From contig NZ_VIWX01000001.1 in assembly GCF_007829955.1 (NCBI RefSeq), forward strand, positions 372,001 through 436,000: a stretch of DNA of 64,000 bases, read 5' to 3'. The stretch comes from Saccharopolyspora dendranthemae (lineage in GTDB: Bacteria > Actinomycetota > Actinomycetes > Mycobacteriales > Pseudonocardiaceae). The notes beneath the pieces were generated by a model. The model did not search any database, was not told where the DNA came from, and saw only the letters and a program-made list of their open reading frames with translations. Positions within the stretch are counted from its first letter, which is position 1; each line of letters starts with the position of its first letter. Positions 7,996 to 16,812 of this stretch are shown piece by piece. Both the position numbers and the translations under genes were made by a program.

Positions 7996-9834
7996 TCAGC
8001 GGCCGCCCACCGGTTCTACGTAGCCGCCGGTGAACACCGAGTCCGGTGGCGGGTCCGCGAGCGGGCCCGGCAGGGCGAAGTCGACCGAACCGCTCGTGGC
8101 CTCGGCCGGGGCACTGGCCCGCTGCTGGTCCAGGTAGCCCGCGAGCTGCACGCCCGGAGCGCCCTGCACCGTCATCGTGCGGCGGTGTTCGAGGAAGGGC
8201 AGATCGACCGAACCACCTCGGACCTCGACGGTCTGCCCGCTGGGTGCGGCCAGGCGCCACCAGTCCTGGTTGTTGTCGGTGACGCGCACGCCGATCCGGT
8301 GACCTGCCGGCAGCTTCCAGTCCGCGCCCCAGAGGCGCAGCGGAACGGTCGACTCCCCCGGTTCGCGAACGAGGTGGCCCTGGCGCGTGATCAGCGGGCC
8401 CGTTCCGTCCGGGCCGAGGTCGTAGACGTCGACCACCAGGTTGGCGTTCGGCCTCGCCGTGGTGACGTCGACCGAGGCCTTCGGCGAGCCCGAGAGGTGG
8501 ACGTCGTGCGGCAGCGGGTTCGACACGGTCCACACGCCCGAGGTGACGGCCGGGTCCGAGGGCTTCCCGGACGTCGAACCCGCTGCGGTGGCGGCGGATT
8601 GGGCGTGGTCGACGTAGGTTCCGCTGTTCAGCGGCGTCCGGAACTCGCGCATGTCGGCCGGGGGCCACTGGGCTTCCGAACGCCAGAACCCGTCGTTGGT
8701 CTGCACGGCGTTCGGCGGGTCCGCGACGGCCGGGGCCCGGTCCTTGAGGAAGCGGTCGTAGAAGCGCATGACCTCGTCGAACCAGCCCTGACGCCCCATC
8801 TTGAGACGTCCGGTCTCGTCGGTCTCGTTGCCGCGCACGTGCTCCCACGGGCCCAGCCAGGTCCGCTCGTAGCCCTGGTGGTTCTCCAGGTACTCCTGCG
8901 TCCCGTCGGCGACGGTGTTGTTCTCCGTCAGGCCCTGGGCGAGGAACAGCGGGACGGGGGAACCGGCCGCGCCGGGGATCAGGTCGCGCTGCCGCCAGAA
9001 CTCCGAGTCGTGCCGGTCGTCGCCTGCCTGCTTCGCGAGGTTCTGGGCGAGGCACACCGGATCGTTGAGGCTCCGGGCGTTGTACCCGGCAGCATCGGTG
9101 ATCGGCCCCGGCGCGGCGGCGATGGCGTCGTAGAGCGCCGGCGTCGCGAGGGAGTTCACCCGGCGCATCCCGTCGCCGTAGAGGTACCGGTAGTCGTCGT
9201 ACACCGGCTCCTGGCTGACGACGGCGGACAGCCCCGGTGGCCGTTCGTTGACCCCGACCAAGCCGGTCACCCCGTCGTAGGACTTTCCGTACATGCCGAC
9301 CCGGCCCGTCGACCACGGCTGGTTCGCCGCCCACGTGACGGCGTTGACCACGTCGGCCTTCTCACCGGGTCCCGACCAGTCCAGGCAACCGGTGGACCCG
9401 CCGAAGCCGCGGAGGTCGACCATGACGAAGGTGTAGCCCTGCTTCAGCAGCCCGGAGCCCTCGACGAAGTCCTGGAACCGCTCCGAAGGACCGGCGTTGG
9501 GCCCGACCGGGTCGTACGGAGTCCCCTCGACCACGCCCGCGGGCCCGGTTTGACCGGAATGGTTGAAGTACGGCCCGATCGAGAGGATCACGGGAGTCTT
9601 GTCGGTGTCCTTGGCGCCTTTGGGACGCAGGACGTCCGCGTGCAGCGTCGCGTCGCCCGCGCTCGACGGCGACGGGATCCACGCCTCGCTCCACTCCGCG
9701 TCCGGGTAGGCCACACCCGCGGCCTGCGCCGGCGGCGCGAACGGCACCATCACCGCCACGACCGCGCAGGCGACCGCCCCGGCGCCCCGACGACGCCACG
9801 ACTTCCCGAACCTGGTCAACGCCCGCTCTGACAT
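7996..9834 (-). CDS. Secreted CocE/NonD-family hydrolase (S15-like)
   Basis: A 612-residue exported alpha/beta hydrolase of the X-Pro dipeptidyl-peptidase/cocaine-esterase family. The N-terminus carries an arginine-rich stretch, a hydrophobic segment (VACAVVAVMVPFAP) and a probable AQA|A cleavage site near residue 39. Ser185 in MYGKSYDG is the nucleophile, in the classic S15 context. LGPWEHVRG supplies the catalytic histidine. A C-terminal jelly-roll (from about residue 420) with WKLPAGHRIGVRVT completes the family layout. It probably hydrolyses esters or proline-containing peptides outside the cell. It is followed by the hairpin at 7961-7986. The substrate is not predictable. Confidence 0.92.
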   Translation of the reverse strand: MSERALTRFGKSWRRRGAGAVACAVVAVMVPFAPPAQAAGVAYPDAEWSEAWIPSPSSAGDATLHADVLRPKGAKDTDKTPVILSIGPYFNHSGQTGPAGVVEGTPYDPVGPNAGPSERFQDFVEGSGLLKQGYTFVMVDLRGFGGSTGCLDWSGPGEKADVVNAVTWAANQPWSTGRVGMYGKSYDGVTGLVGVNERPPGLSAVVSQEPVYDDYRYLYGDGMRRVNSLATPALYDAIAAAPGPITDAAGYNARSLNDPVCLAQNLAKQAGDDRHDSEFWRQRDLIPGAAGSPVPLFLAQGLTENNTVADGTQEYLENHQGYERTWLGPWEHVRGNETDETGRLKMGRQGWFDEVMRFYDRFLKDRAPAVADPPNAVQTNDGFWRSEAQWPPADMREFRTPLNSGTYVDHAQSAATAAGSTSGKPSDPAVTSGVWTVSNPLPHDVHLSGSPKASVDVTTARPNANLVVDVYDLGPDGTGPLITRQGHLVREPGESTVPLRLWGADWKLPAGHRIGVRVTDNNQDWWRLAAPSGQTVEVRGGSVDLPFLEHRRTMTVQGAPGVQLAGYLDQQRASAPAEATSGSVDFALPGPLADPPPDSVFTGGYVEPVGGR

Positions 9835-10030
9835 GCGGCGATCACCCTCCCCGACACCGGTGCGACCTGGACGCGTCTCCTCCGAGCACCGCGTGACCCC
9901 GCGCCACGCGGTCGTACGTCCGGGCGACGCTAGAGGACCAAACAGAGGAAGTCAGGGGTCCTTGTCCACACCGTTACCCGTCGCGAACTCCCCACGGACG
10001 AACCGGAAAGACGACGAACCGCGTCGGGCT

Positions 10031-11584
10031 CTACCTGACGGGGATGCCCGGGCCCAGGAGGATGCCGAGCGTGTACCAGAGGGCGAACAGGGCGGTCCAG
10101 GTGATGAGGAAGACGGTGGAGATGGGTACCGCGAAGGACATCAGGGTTCCGATGCCCGCGTTCTTGCGGTATTGCTGGACGAATCCCAGCGCGAGGACGA
10201 AGTAGGGGCTCATGGGAGTTACGGCGTTGGTGACGGAGTCGCCGATCATGAAGGTGGTCATCGCGGCTTCGGGGCGGATCCCGAGGTACATCATCATCGG
10301 CACGAGGATCGGGGCGAGGATGGCCCACATCGCCGAGCCGCTGGTGACGAGCATGTTCAGCACTGCCACCGCCACCGCGATGGTCAGCAGGATCACCAGG
10401 TGCGGTGCGTTGATCGAGTGCAGGAGGTCCGCGCCCTTGACCGCTAGCACGGAACCGATGCCGGTCCAGGTGAAGTAGGCCAGGAACTGGGAGACGACGA
10501 AGAACAGCACGATCACCGGGGCGATCTTGCTGATGCCGTCGGTCATGATCGCGGGGACGTGGGACAGCCGCGGGATGCTGGCGGTGATCCGTCCGTAGAC
10601 GAACCCCACCAGCGCGAACAGCAAGGCGATGAAGACGCTGATGTTCTCCATGACCACCGACCGCACGATGCTGCCGTTCTCGCCCATCAGCGGCGAACCG
10701 GGGATCATCAGCAGCAGCACGACGGCGGCCGCGTAGAGGACGAAGACGCCGACGGTCAGCCTGAGCGCCCGGCGTTCGGTGGAGCTCAGCTGCAGGCGCG
10801 CGGGTTCCGTTTCGCCGGCCGCTCCCCCGGCTTCGGCCGAGAAGTCCGGTCGTTTCGCCAGGACCAGCTCGACCACCAGCGTGATGATCATGGCGAGGAA
10901 CAGCGAGGACACGGCGGAGAAGAAGTACGTCGCGACGGGCGTGACGATGTAACCGGGGTCGACGGTCTGCGCGGCGGCAGCGGTCAGCGCGGATCGGACG
11001 GCATCGGACGGGGTGACCAGGGGGCTGGCGTTGAAACCGGCCGATACCGAGACGTAGGCGACCATCACGCCGAGCACCGGGCTGCGTCCTGCCGCGCGGA
11101 AGGCGAGTGCGCCGAGCGGGATCATCACCAGGTACGCCGAATCGCTCATGACGTGCGCGATCATCCCGCTGAAGGCGATCGCGAACGTGACCCCGCGCCC
11201 CGGCAGGCGGACGATGGTGATGCGCAGCAGCGCTTCGAGGAGTCCGCTCTTCTCGGCGACGCTGACCCCGAGGATCATGACCACGATGATGGCAAGCGGC
11301 GGGAAGCTCGCGAAGTTGTCCACAGCGGACTCCGCGGCAAAAGCGAGCCCGTCCAGTGAGATCAGGTTCTTGATCTCCACGACCTTCCCGGTCTTCGGGA
11401 GGATCGCGGAGACACCCGCCATCGACAGAGCGCAGCTGACGAGGGCCAGCACCGCGGCCAGGATCCAGAACAGCCAGAAGGGATGGGGAAGCTTGTTGCC
11501 CACCCGTTCGATCGCGCTGATCGCGCGGAACAGGAGGTTCGTGCCGGTCTCGGAAGGAGTGTTGCGACGCTGCATATCTGTCAT
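10031..11584 (-). CDS. AbgT-family transporter (p-aminobenzoyl-glutamate type)
   Basis: A polytopic membrane protein of 517 residues from the ATG at 11582-11584; an in-frame ATG three codons later is also possible. Family features include the N-terminal GNKLPHPFWLFWILA, SGMIAHVMSDSAYLVMIPLGA, VSAGFNASPLVTPSDA and, near the C-terminus, GDSVTNAVTPMSPYFVLALGF. AbgT proteins import p-aminobenzoyl-glutamate or, in some cases, export sulfonamides by antiport. It lies 37 bases downstream of an FAD-dependent amine/amino-acid oxidoreductase and after a GntR regulator, all on the same strand. It probably moves the substrate of that oxidase. The longer upstream frame has no coding character and was not used. 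Confidence 0.9.
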   Translation of the reverse strand: MTDMQRRNTPSETGTNLLFRAISAIERVGNKLPHPFWLFWILAAVLALVSCALSMAGVSAILPKTGKVVEIKNLISLDGLAFAAESAVDNFASFPPLAIIVVMILGVSVAEKSGLLEALLRITIVRLPGRGVTFAIAFSGMIAHVMSDSAYLVMIPLGALAFRAAGRSPVLGVMVAYVSVSAGFNASPLVTPSDAVRSALTAAAAQTVDPGYIVTPVATYFFSAVSSLFLAMIITLVVELVLAKRPDFSAEAGGAAGETEPARLQLSSTERRALRLTVGVFVLYAAAVVLLLMIPGSPLMGENGSIVRSVVMENISVFIALLFALVGFVYGRITASIPRLSHVPAIMTDGISKIAPVIVLFFVVSQFLAYFTWTGIGSVLAVKGADLLHSINAPHLVILLTIAVAVAVLNMLVTSGSAMWAILAPILVPMMMYLGIRPEAAMTTFMIGDSVTNAVTPMSPYFVLALGFVQQYRKNAGIGTLMSFAVPISTVFLITWTALFALWYTLGILLGPGIPVR

Positions 11585-11621
11585 TCCGAATGACTTTCCG
11601 TGATGGGCCGCGTTGGGCGGG

Positions 11622-12788
11622 TTATTGCTCGCCGAGGCGGGTCGCGTGCTGATCCACCGCGACTTCCGGGAGTTCTCGCCCGTCGAAGCGCGAGGGCCGG
11701 AAGTTCGCGAGCAGGTCCTGGTCCTGTCCGGTCGCGAGTTCGGTGGCGACGAGGCGTCCCAGCACCGGCCCGAGGGTGATCCCGCTGTGCGAGACGACGG
11801 AGTAGAGGTGCGAGTCCGGCGAGGCGTGGCCGGCGATGGTGTGGCCGTCTGCGGGAAGCGACCGCAATCCGACCCGGAAGCTGATCTGTGGTGGGGTGTT
11901 GCGGCTGGGCAGCAGTTCCTCGAGCCGCTGGGTGATCGTGGCGGCGACCGGGCCGTCGGGGGCGGGTGGTTCCGCCGGGTCGATGCCGGCGTTGAGGTCG
12001 AGGGCCTGCACGACGGCACCCGCACCTGCTTCCGGGCGCAGGTTGAGGCCTGGTGTGTGCAGAACGCAGCGCAGGTCGACGTCGGGGGCGTGCACGTAGC
12101 CGAGCAGTCCCACGGTGGGGGAACCCCGGTCGAAGCCGGTCAGCATGGGCAGCTCGATCCCGGCGCGCGCCGCGAGCGGCGCTGTCCAGCGGCCGGTCGC
12201 CAGCACCACACGATCACCGGTGAAGACCCGCCCGTCGGCCGTCGTCGCCGATGCGCTGCGGGCGCCGTCATCGAGGGCCACGACCTCGCCGATCGACAGC
12301 TCGGCGCCGTGGCCTCGGGCATCTGCCAGCAGGTTGGCCACCAGTCGGTCCGGCAGGACGTACCCCTCGCCGGGGAAGTGCGCGAACGCGGTGACCGCTG
12401 CGGGAATTCGGAGGTCGCCGGCGATCCGGGCGGCTTCGTCCCGCTCGACCCAGCGCACGGGGTAGCCGAGCGAGCGCAGCCGGTCCACGTTGTCGGTGAG
12501 CCACGGTTCGCTGTCGGCGTCCGCCCACTGCAGCGCGCCGCTCGGGAAGTAGGCCTGCTCGCCGGGCAGCTGCGCGGCCAGAGCCGCGTGCTCCTGCATC
12601 CCGGCCACGTTGAGGTGGTGGTAAACGGGGTCGTACTTGCGGTTGGCGTTGGTCCAGGCGAACGTCGTCGCGGTGGTTCCGGTGCCCGGTCCCCGCTGGT
12701 CCAGCAGCACGACCTCCTCACCGGCGACTGCCAGGGACCTGGCGATAGCTGCGCCGAGCACGCCCGCGCCCACCACGACGATCTTCAT
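11622..12788 (-). CDS. FAD-dependent oxidoreductase (DAO/DadA-like)
   Basis: A 388-residue flavoprotein of the D-amino-acid oxidase/dehydrogenase superfamily. The dinucleotide-binding GAGVLGAAIARSLA stands at the N-terminus (MKIVVVGAG), followed by VVLLDQ. RVVLATGRWT closes the FAD domain, and GLRSLPADGHTIAG with SHSGITLGPVLG forms the typical C-terminal FAD contact. Such enzymes oxidise secondary amines, D-amino acids or N-alkyl amino acids. The gene is second in a probable three-gene unit: GntR (12832-13545), this gene, then the AbgT transporter. The neighbours point to uptake and oxidation of an amino-acid conjugate, which is inference. Confidence 0.88.
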   Translation of the reverse strand: MKIVVVGAGVLGAAIARSLAVAGEEVVLLDQRGPGTGTTATTFAWTNANRKYDPVYHHLNVAGMQEHAALAAQLPGEQAYFPSGALQWADADSEPWLTDNVDRLRSLGYPVRWVERDEAARIAGDLRIPAAVTAFAHFPGEGYVLPDRLVANLLADARGHGAELSIGEVVALDDGARSASATTADGRVFTGDRVVLATGRWTAPLAARAGIELPMLTGFDRGSPTVGLLGYVHAPDVDLRCVLHTPGLNLRPEAGAGAVVQALDLNAGIDPAEPPAPDGPVAATITQRLEELLPSRNTPPQISFRVGLRSLPADGHTIAGHASPDSHLYSVVSHSGITLGPVLGRLVATELATGQDQDLLANFRPSRFDGRELPEVAVDQHATRLGEQ

Positions 12789-12831
12789 GCGGGTTGTCCT
12801 CTCCTCGGGAGCTTCGGGAGCGAGATGCGGT

Positions 12832-13545
12832 TCATACGGCCGAAGCGGGCAGTTCCACGAAGAAGTCGGCGGTGCCGGGGCGGACGAGCGTGGTGACCAC
12901 CTCGATCACGGTTCCACCGGTGACGCGCAGTTCCCTCCGTCGCATCAGAGCCGGTGTGCCCGGCGTGCTTTCGAGCAATTCCGCGTCGTGCTCACCGAGC
13001 ACTACGGGGTCGAGGTGGAGCCGGATCGTGTCCACCTCGACCCCGAGCTCGCGCAGGTACGGCAGGCTGACGAGCTCTTCGAGGTCCTGGTCCAGCAGTT
13101 CGGGTGCGGCGGAGAACAGCACCACGTGCCGCTCCACCGATTGAACGGAGTCGAGCAGGTCGAACTTGCGCCGAACCAGTTCCGTCACAGCCGTTCCGGG
13201 ATCGGCGCCGGGCAGTGGAGCGACCGCGTCCGCTGCCCGGACCACGCGCGCCGAGACGACCTCGTGCCTGCCGGGAGTGCCCTTCTCCGCCGTTTCCGGC
13301 ACGACGAAGTTGAGCAGGTTGATCTGACGCACGGCGTCCGCCACGAACGTTCCGTGCCGTCGGCGGCGCACCGCGAGTCCGGCTTCGGCCAGGTCGTTGA
13401 GCACCCGCTGAGCCGTAGGACGGCTCACGCCGTACTCCTCGCACAGCTGCTTCTCCGTCGGGAGCCGTGCTCCGGGCATCAAGCGTCCGGCGTGGATCCG
13501 GCTTTCCAGATCACGCCTGATCTGCTTGTACACCGCCTCTGCCAT
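12832..13545 (-). CDS. GntR-family regulator (HutC/UTRA type)
   Basis: A 237-residue repressor-type protein. Its N-terminal winged helix (YKQIRRDLESRIHAGRL, LPTEKQLCEEYGVSRPTAQR, then GTFVADAV) spans about residues 5-72. The remainder has the UTRA ligand-binding layout, with LRVTGGTVIEVVTTLVRP near the end. It starts at ATG 13543-13545 without a clear ribosome binding site, next to a palindromic stretch that is a likely autoregulatory operator. It precedes the FAD oxidoreductase and AbgT transporter genes in the same direction and is probably their local, ligand-responsive regulator. Confidence 0.9.
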   Translation of the reverse strand: MAEAVYKQIRRDLESRIHAGRLMPGARLPTEKQLCEEYGVSRPTAQRVLNDLAEAGLAVRRRRHGTFVADAVRQINLLNFVVPETAEKGTPGRHEVVSARVVRAADAVAPLPGADPGTAVTELVRRKFDLLDSVQSVERHVVLFSAAPELLDQDLEELVSLPYLRELGVEVDTIRLHLDPVVLGEHDAELLESTPGTPALMRRRELRVTGGTVIEVVTTLVRPGTADFFVELPASAV

Positions 13546-13548
13546 GAT

Positions 13549-13580
13549 TTGAACTTACAATTCGGAATTTGACAGGTCAA
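13549..13580. promoter_or_regulatory. Candidate operator upstream of the GntR gene
   Basis: A perfect palindrome AATTC-G-GAATT (13559-13569) is nested in a looser 32-base dyad bounded by TTGA and TCAA. About ten of sixteen base pairs match. It occupies the short gap between the monooxygenase stop and the GntR start codon. It is AT-rich against a GC-rich background, as expected for a GntR/HutC operator. Binding is inferred. Confidence 0.45.
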
Positions 13581-14755
13581 TAGCGGCCTGACGCTCGAGC
13601 GGTCGCTTCGGCGTCGTGGCCGTGGATCCATCGCAACGTGGCGGGAATGTTCGCCAGCGCCTGATCCCGCTCGTTCGCCGCCGGCCCGTCGGGCACGTGC
13701 AGCAGGTCCGACGCCACCCAGGAGCTGCGCTGGACCGCTCGGGTGCGGGGCTTGCGCAGCCGTTCGTAGCGGGCCAGCGCATCGTCGCGACTGTCGCGAT
13801 GCAGGCATTCGGCGAGGGTCGCCGCGTCTTCGATGGTCTGGTTCGCACCTTGACCGTGATGCGGCAGCATCGCGTGCGCAGCATCGCCGAGCAGCACGAT
13901 CCCGTCCCGATGCCAGCGATTCAGCGGCGCTTGCCCGAAGAGCGCCCAACGCCGGTGCACGGTGGTCGCTCCCACCATCTCGCGCACTCCCGGATGCCAG
14001 GCCCGGAACGGTGCTTCGAGAGCCTCCGGGGAGACCTCTCGCACCCAGTGCTGCGCGGCCCACTCGGACGGTTCGTGCACCACCGCCAGGAAGTTGACGA
14101 CCGAACCATCTCCGATCGGGTAGTGCAACACGTGCGCACCCGGCCCCATCCAGAACTGGATCGCCCCCGGATCTGGCAGGGACGGCATGGCGTCCACCGC
14201 GATGAGCCCGCGAAAACCGCTGGTACCAGAGTAGACGGCCGGGTCGACGTCGCTGATCCACCGGCGCACCGTGGAATGGACACCATCCGCGCCGACGACG
14301 ACATCCGCGTGCGCGTCGGTGCCGTCGGCGAACCGGAGGCGATGCCCGCGTGCCGAGGGCGACACGTCCACCAGCTGCTTCCCCAGGAGCAACCGTTCCG
14401 AGCCGCATGCCGAGGCGAGAATCTGCTGCAGGTCGGCGCGATGCACGCCGTAGTAGGGCGCGCCGAACCGTGCCGAGTAGCCCTGTCCCACCTCGTAGGC
14501 CGCAATTCTCCTGCCGCCACCCCAGTGCCGGTAGATCAGCTCGGTCGGCACCGCCGAGCGCTCTACCAACTCCCCGCTCAGTCCGAGGTCGTGCAACACC
14601 CGAGTTCCGTTGGCGGACAACGCGACTGCCGCACCCACCTCATGAAGCTCGGCAGCTCGCTCGTATACGACGGCGTCCAGACCGCGCCGCCGCAGCCCCA
14701 GGGCGAGGGTGAGCCCGCCGATCCCCCCGCCGATGATCGCAACCGTCGCCGCCAT
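13577..14755 (-). CDS. FAD-dependent aromatic-ring monooxygenase (salicylate-hydroxylase type)
   Basis: A 392-residue flavoprotein hydroxylase starting at MAATVAIIGGGIGGL; a GTG two codons earlier, closer to AGGAAG, is an alternative. Class A motifs are present. These are GGGIGG for the FAD ADP moiety, GADGVHSTVRRW, and GDAAHAMLPHHGQGANQ followed by IEDAATLAECL. The family hydroxylates phenolic rings using NAD(P)H and oxygen. The gene is transcribed away from a TetR regulator (14839-15405). Its promoter region contains two identical palindromes, so it is almost certainly that regulator's target. Confidence 0.9.
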   Translation of the reverse strand: MAATVAIIGGGIGGLTLALGLRRRGLDAVVYERAAELHEVGAAVALSANGTRVLHDLGLSGELVERSAVPTELIYRHWGGGRRIAAYEVGQGYSARFGAPYYGVHRADLQQILASACGSERLLLGKQLVDVSPSARGHRLRFADGTDAHADVVVGADGVHSTVRRWISDVDPAVYSGTSGFRGLIAVDAMPSLPDPGAIQFWMGPGAHVLHYPIGDGSVVNFLAVVHEPSEWAAQHWVREVSPEALEAPFRAWHPGVREMVGATTVHRRWALFGQAPLNRWHRDGIVLLGDAAHAMLPHHGQGANQTIEDAATLAECLHRDSRDDALARYERLRKPRTRAVQRSSWVASDLLHVPDGPAANERDQALANIPATLRWIHGHDAEATARASGRY

Positions 14756-14783
14756 GGCCACCCACTTCCTGATCGTCAGGGGC

Positions 14784-14829
14784 GTACCGATCGGTACACC
14801 CTTTGCACCGTAGGTGTACCGATCGGTAC
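14784..14829. promoter_or_regulatory. Divergent promoter with two identical TetR-type operators
   Basis: The perfect 14-bp palindrome GTACCGATCGGTAC occurs at 14784-14797 and again at 14816-14829. Centres are 32 bp apart, about three helical turns, so they lie on the same DNA face. A minus-strand promoter TTGACC (14830-14835) / TACGGT (14807-14812) with a 17-bp spacer encloses the second palindrome exactly. A plus-strand promoter TTGCAC (14803-14808) / TACGGT (14827-14832) overlaps its end and predicts a start at or very near the GTG of the TetR gene. Repression of both genes by the TetR protein is the natural reading. Confidence 0.85.
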
Positions 14830-14838
14830 GGTCAACGG

Positions 14839-15405
14839 GTGAACGCACGCTCCAAGCGGGACGAGTTGCTGAACCGAGTCGTTGACCACCTCGCCACGCA
14901 CGGCCTCGCGGATCTCTCGCTGAGCCCGATGGCCGAACAGCTCGGCACCAGCAAACGCATGCTCATCTACTACTTCGGCAGCCGCGACAACCTGATCGCC
15001 ACAGCGATCCGGGCCAGCCGACCGGATGTCGCCGACCTGTTCGGCGACGTGCACGACGAGTCGAGTCTCCGCGAAGCCGGTCACGCGCTGTGGGAGGCGA
15101 TCACCAGCGGACGTCAACGACGGCCCATCCGGATCCTGTTCCAGGTGCTGAGCCTCGCACCCACCCAGCCGGACTTGTACGGCGCAGTGGCCGACGAGGC
15201 GGTCACCGCCATGGTCGATCCCCTCGTCCCCGTTTACCGGAACCTCGGTTACGACGACCTGGACGCCCGCGCCCGCGCCAGCCTGCTCATCTCCGGACTC
15301 CGCGGCCTGTGCCTGGACCGGATCGCCACCGGGGACGTCCCTCGCACCGACGCTGCCGCCCGAGTCCTCATCGCCACGGCCACCGCCCGGCCCGCACGGA
15401 GCTGA
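14839..15405 (+). CDS. TetR-family transcriptional regulator
   Basis: A 188-residue regulator from the GTG at 14839 (MNARSKRDELLNRVV). The helix-turn-helix lies at about residues 25-45 (LSLSPMAEQLGTSKRMLIYY, then FGSRDNLIATAI). The C-terminal ligand domain is unspecific. There is no ribosome binding site directly upstream, and the inferred promoter would start transcription at the GTG, so the mRNA may be leaderless. It is divergent from the flavin monooxygenase, and two identical palindromes in the shared region are its likely operators. The longer frame to 14803 would run through the operator and is unlikely. Confidence 0.88.
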   Translation: MNARSKRDELLNRVVDHLATHGLADLSLSPMAEQLGTSKRMLIYYFGSRDNLIATAIRASRPDVADLFGDVHDESSLREAGHALWEAITSGRQRRPIRILFQVLSLAPTQPDLYGAVADEAVTAMVDPLVPVYRNLGYDDLDARARASLLISGLRGLCLDRIATGDVPRTDAAARVLIATATARPARS

Positions 15406-15459
15406 TCGGCGGAATCAGACGGGATGGATCCGCCGCTTCCCCACCGCGAACCGACCCGC

Positions 15460-16740
15460 CTATTCGGTGAGGATCGTCTTGGTGGCTTCTCCTCGGAGGT
15501 GCTCGCCGATGACGCGATCGGCGGCGTCCAGCGCGCCGAGGTGCGACGTCACCAGGGCTGCGTCGAGAGCGCCGGACGCCATGAGGTCCAAGACCGCCGG
15601 AATGTGGGCGCGGGCGTGGGAACGCGCCAGGTGGTAGCTGATGTTGCGCCCGTACATCAGCGCGGTGGGAATCCTGGTGGTCCGCCGCAGCGACGCCGTG
15701 GACGCGCAGACCCCGTCGGACGCCGTCTTGGTGATCGCGGTCATCAGGCCTGGCCCGGTGACCGTTCCGTCGACGACCAGCGGCGCGGGCGGCAGCTTCC
15801 GCAGATCCTCGGGAGCGTGGGCGTGGAGCCCGATCGCTTCGGCGTGCCTGCGGACGTGTTCGCGCCGGTCCACGAAGTGGACTTGCCGGGCACCCAAGGC
15901 TTTCGCGGTGAGCGCCGCGTAGAGCATGGCGCTGGAGGACAGCGGGATGCGGTGACCGAGTTCGCCGAGGATGAGCACCTCGGAATCCGGGTCGTGCTCC
16001 AGCAGCGCGGGCAAGTGCGGGGCCACGCAGCGATATCCGTCGCTGACGTTGTCCGCCACCGACGCCGCCGCGGCGGGATCGACGCCGTCCGGGAGCCGGA
16101 CGAGCATGCCATCGGCGAACGGGACCGTCACCAGATCGGCCAGGACACCGCCCCAGTGGCCGCCCGTGAGGCCGAAACCGTACATCGAAATCGGTGGCAC
16201 AGCGGCACAATTCCCGGTCAGTCCAGCCGAGCACTGCTGGCAGCGACCGCAGTTAATCTGGAACGGCACCACCACCCGGTCCCCCGGGCGGAAGGACGTG
16301 ACGGCCTCGCCGACCTCGGTCACCTCCGCGACGCACTCATGCCCGAACTGGAAGGGCAGCAGGAAGGGCGTGCGCCCGAGCCCCATGGCGCGATCCAGAT
16401 CGCAGGTGGCCACCGCGATCGGATGCACCAGGGCCTCATCCGGCCTGGGATTGTGCGGAGCAGGCACATCGCACCAGCGCAACTGCCCACCCGGGCTCGC
16501 CACCAGAGACCGCATCGTGGGGCCCGACGCCTTCCTTCCGCGCCCCCGCGCCGCCGCCTTGAGCCGCTCGAACCGTTGATCGGCTGAGCGATCCAGCGCC
16601 ACGCGCATCAGGGTCGGCCCCGACGTCGCGGTCGCGACGCCTGCCAGGTGACGGAACCAGCCGTGCGGCGCGTGCTGCCGACCTTCGGGATAGCCGAAGG
16701 CTTCGTCGACGATGCGAGCCGCCGATCCGCTCGTGCCCAT
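15460..16740 (-). CDS. Zinc-dependent alcohol dehydrogenase family protein, possible N-terminal extension
   Basis: The medium-chain dehydrogenase core begins at an internal ATG (16513-16515, MRSLVASPGGQ). It has the zinc-site Cys in VATCDLD, FGHECVAEV, GDRVVVPF, and the four-cysteine structural site CGRCQQC...GNC. I placed the start at 16740 because it has a GAGGTGGG box, the added 75 codons look coding, and it leaves only 72 bases after the transporter gene. A start at 16515 would give a family-typical length of about 350 residues but has no good ribosome binding site. The usual GxGxxG of the NAD domain is replaced by ILGELGHRIPL. It is probably co-transcribed with the upstream sugar porter and may oxidise a sugar or polyol. 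Confidence 0.8.
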   Translation of the reverse strand: MGTSGSAARIVDEAFGYPEGRQHAPHGWFRHLAGVATATSGPTLMRVALDRSADQRFERLKAAARGRGRKASGPTMRSLVASPGGQLRWCDVPAPHNPRPDEALVHPIAVATCDLDRAMGLGRTPFLLPFQFGHECVAEVTEVGEAVTSFRPGDRVVVPFQINCGRCQQCSAGLTGNCAAVPPISMYGFGLTGGHWGGVLADLVTVPFADGMLVRLPDGVDPAAAASVADNVSDGYRCVAPHLPALLEHDPDSEVLILGELGHRIPLSSSAMLYAALTAKALGARQVHFVDRREHVRRHAEAIGLHAHAPEDLRKLPPAPLVVDGTVTGPGLMTAITKTASDGVCASTASLRRTTRIPTALMYGRNISYHLARSHARAHIPAVLDLMASGALDAALVTSHLGALDAADRVIGEHLRGEATKTILTE

Positions 16741-16812
16741 GCCCACCTCACTCACCAGCTCGGTCGAGTGGCCCGGACTTCGCTCTCCTGCCCGAACCTG
16801 CGCAACGCGGTA

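Noticed and set aside
10031..12025. 664-codon version of the AbgT transporter
   Set aside because: The extra N-terminal 147 codons overlap the end of the FAD oxidoreductase gene in another frame and lack coding character; the start at 11584 is used.
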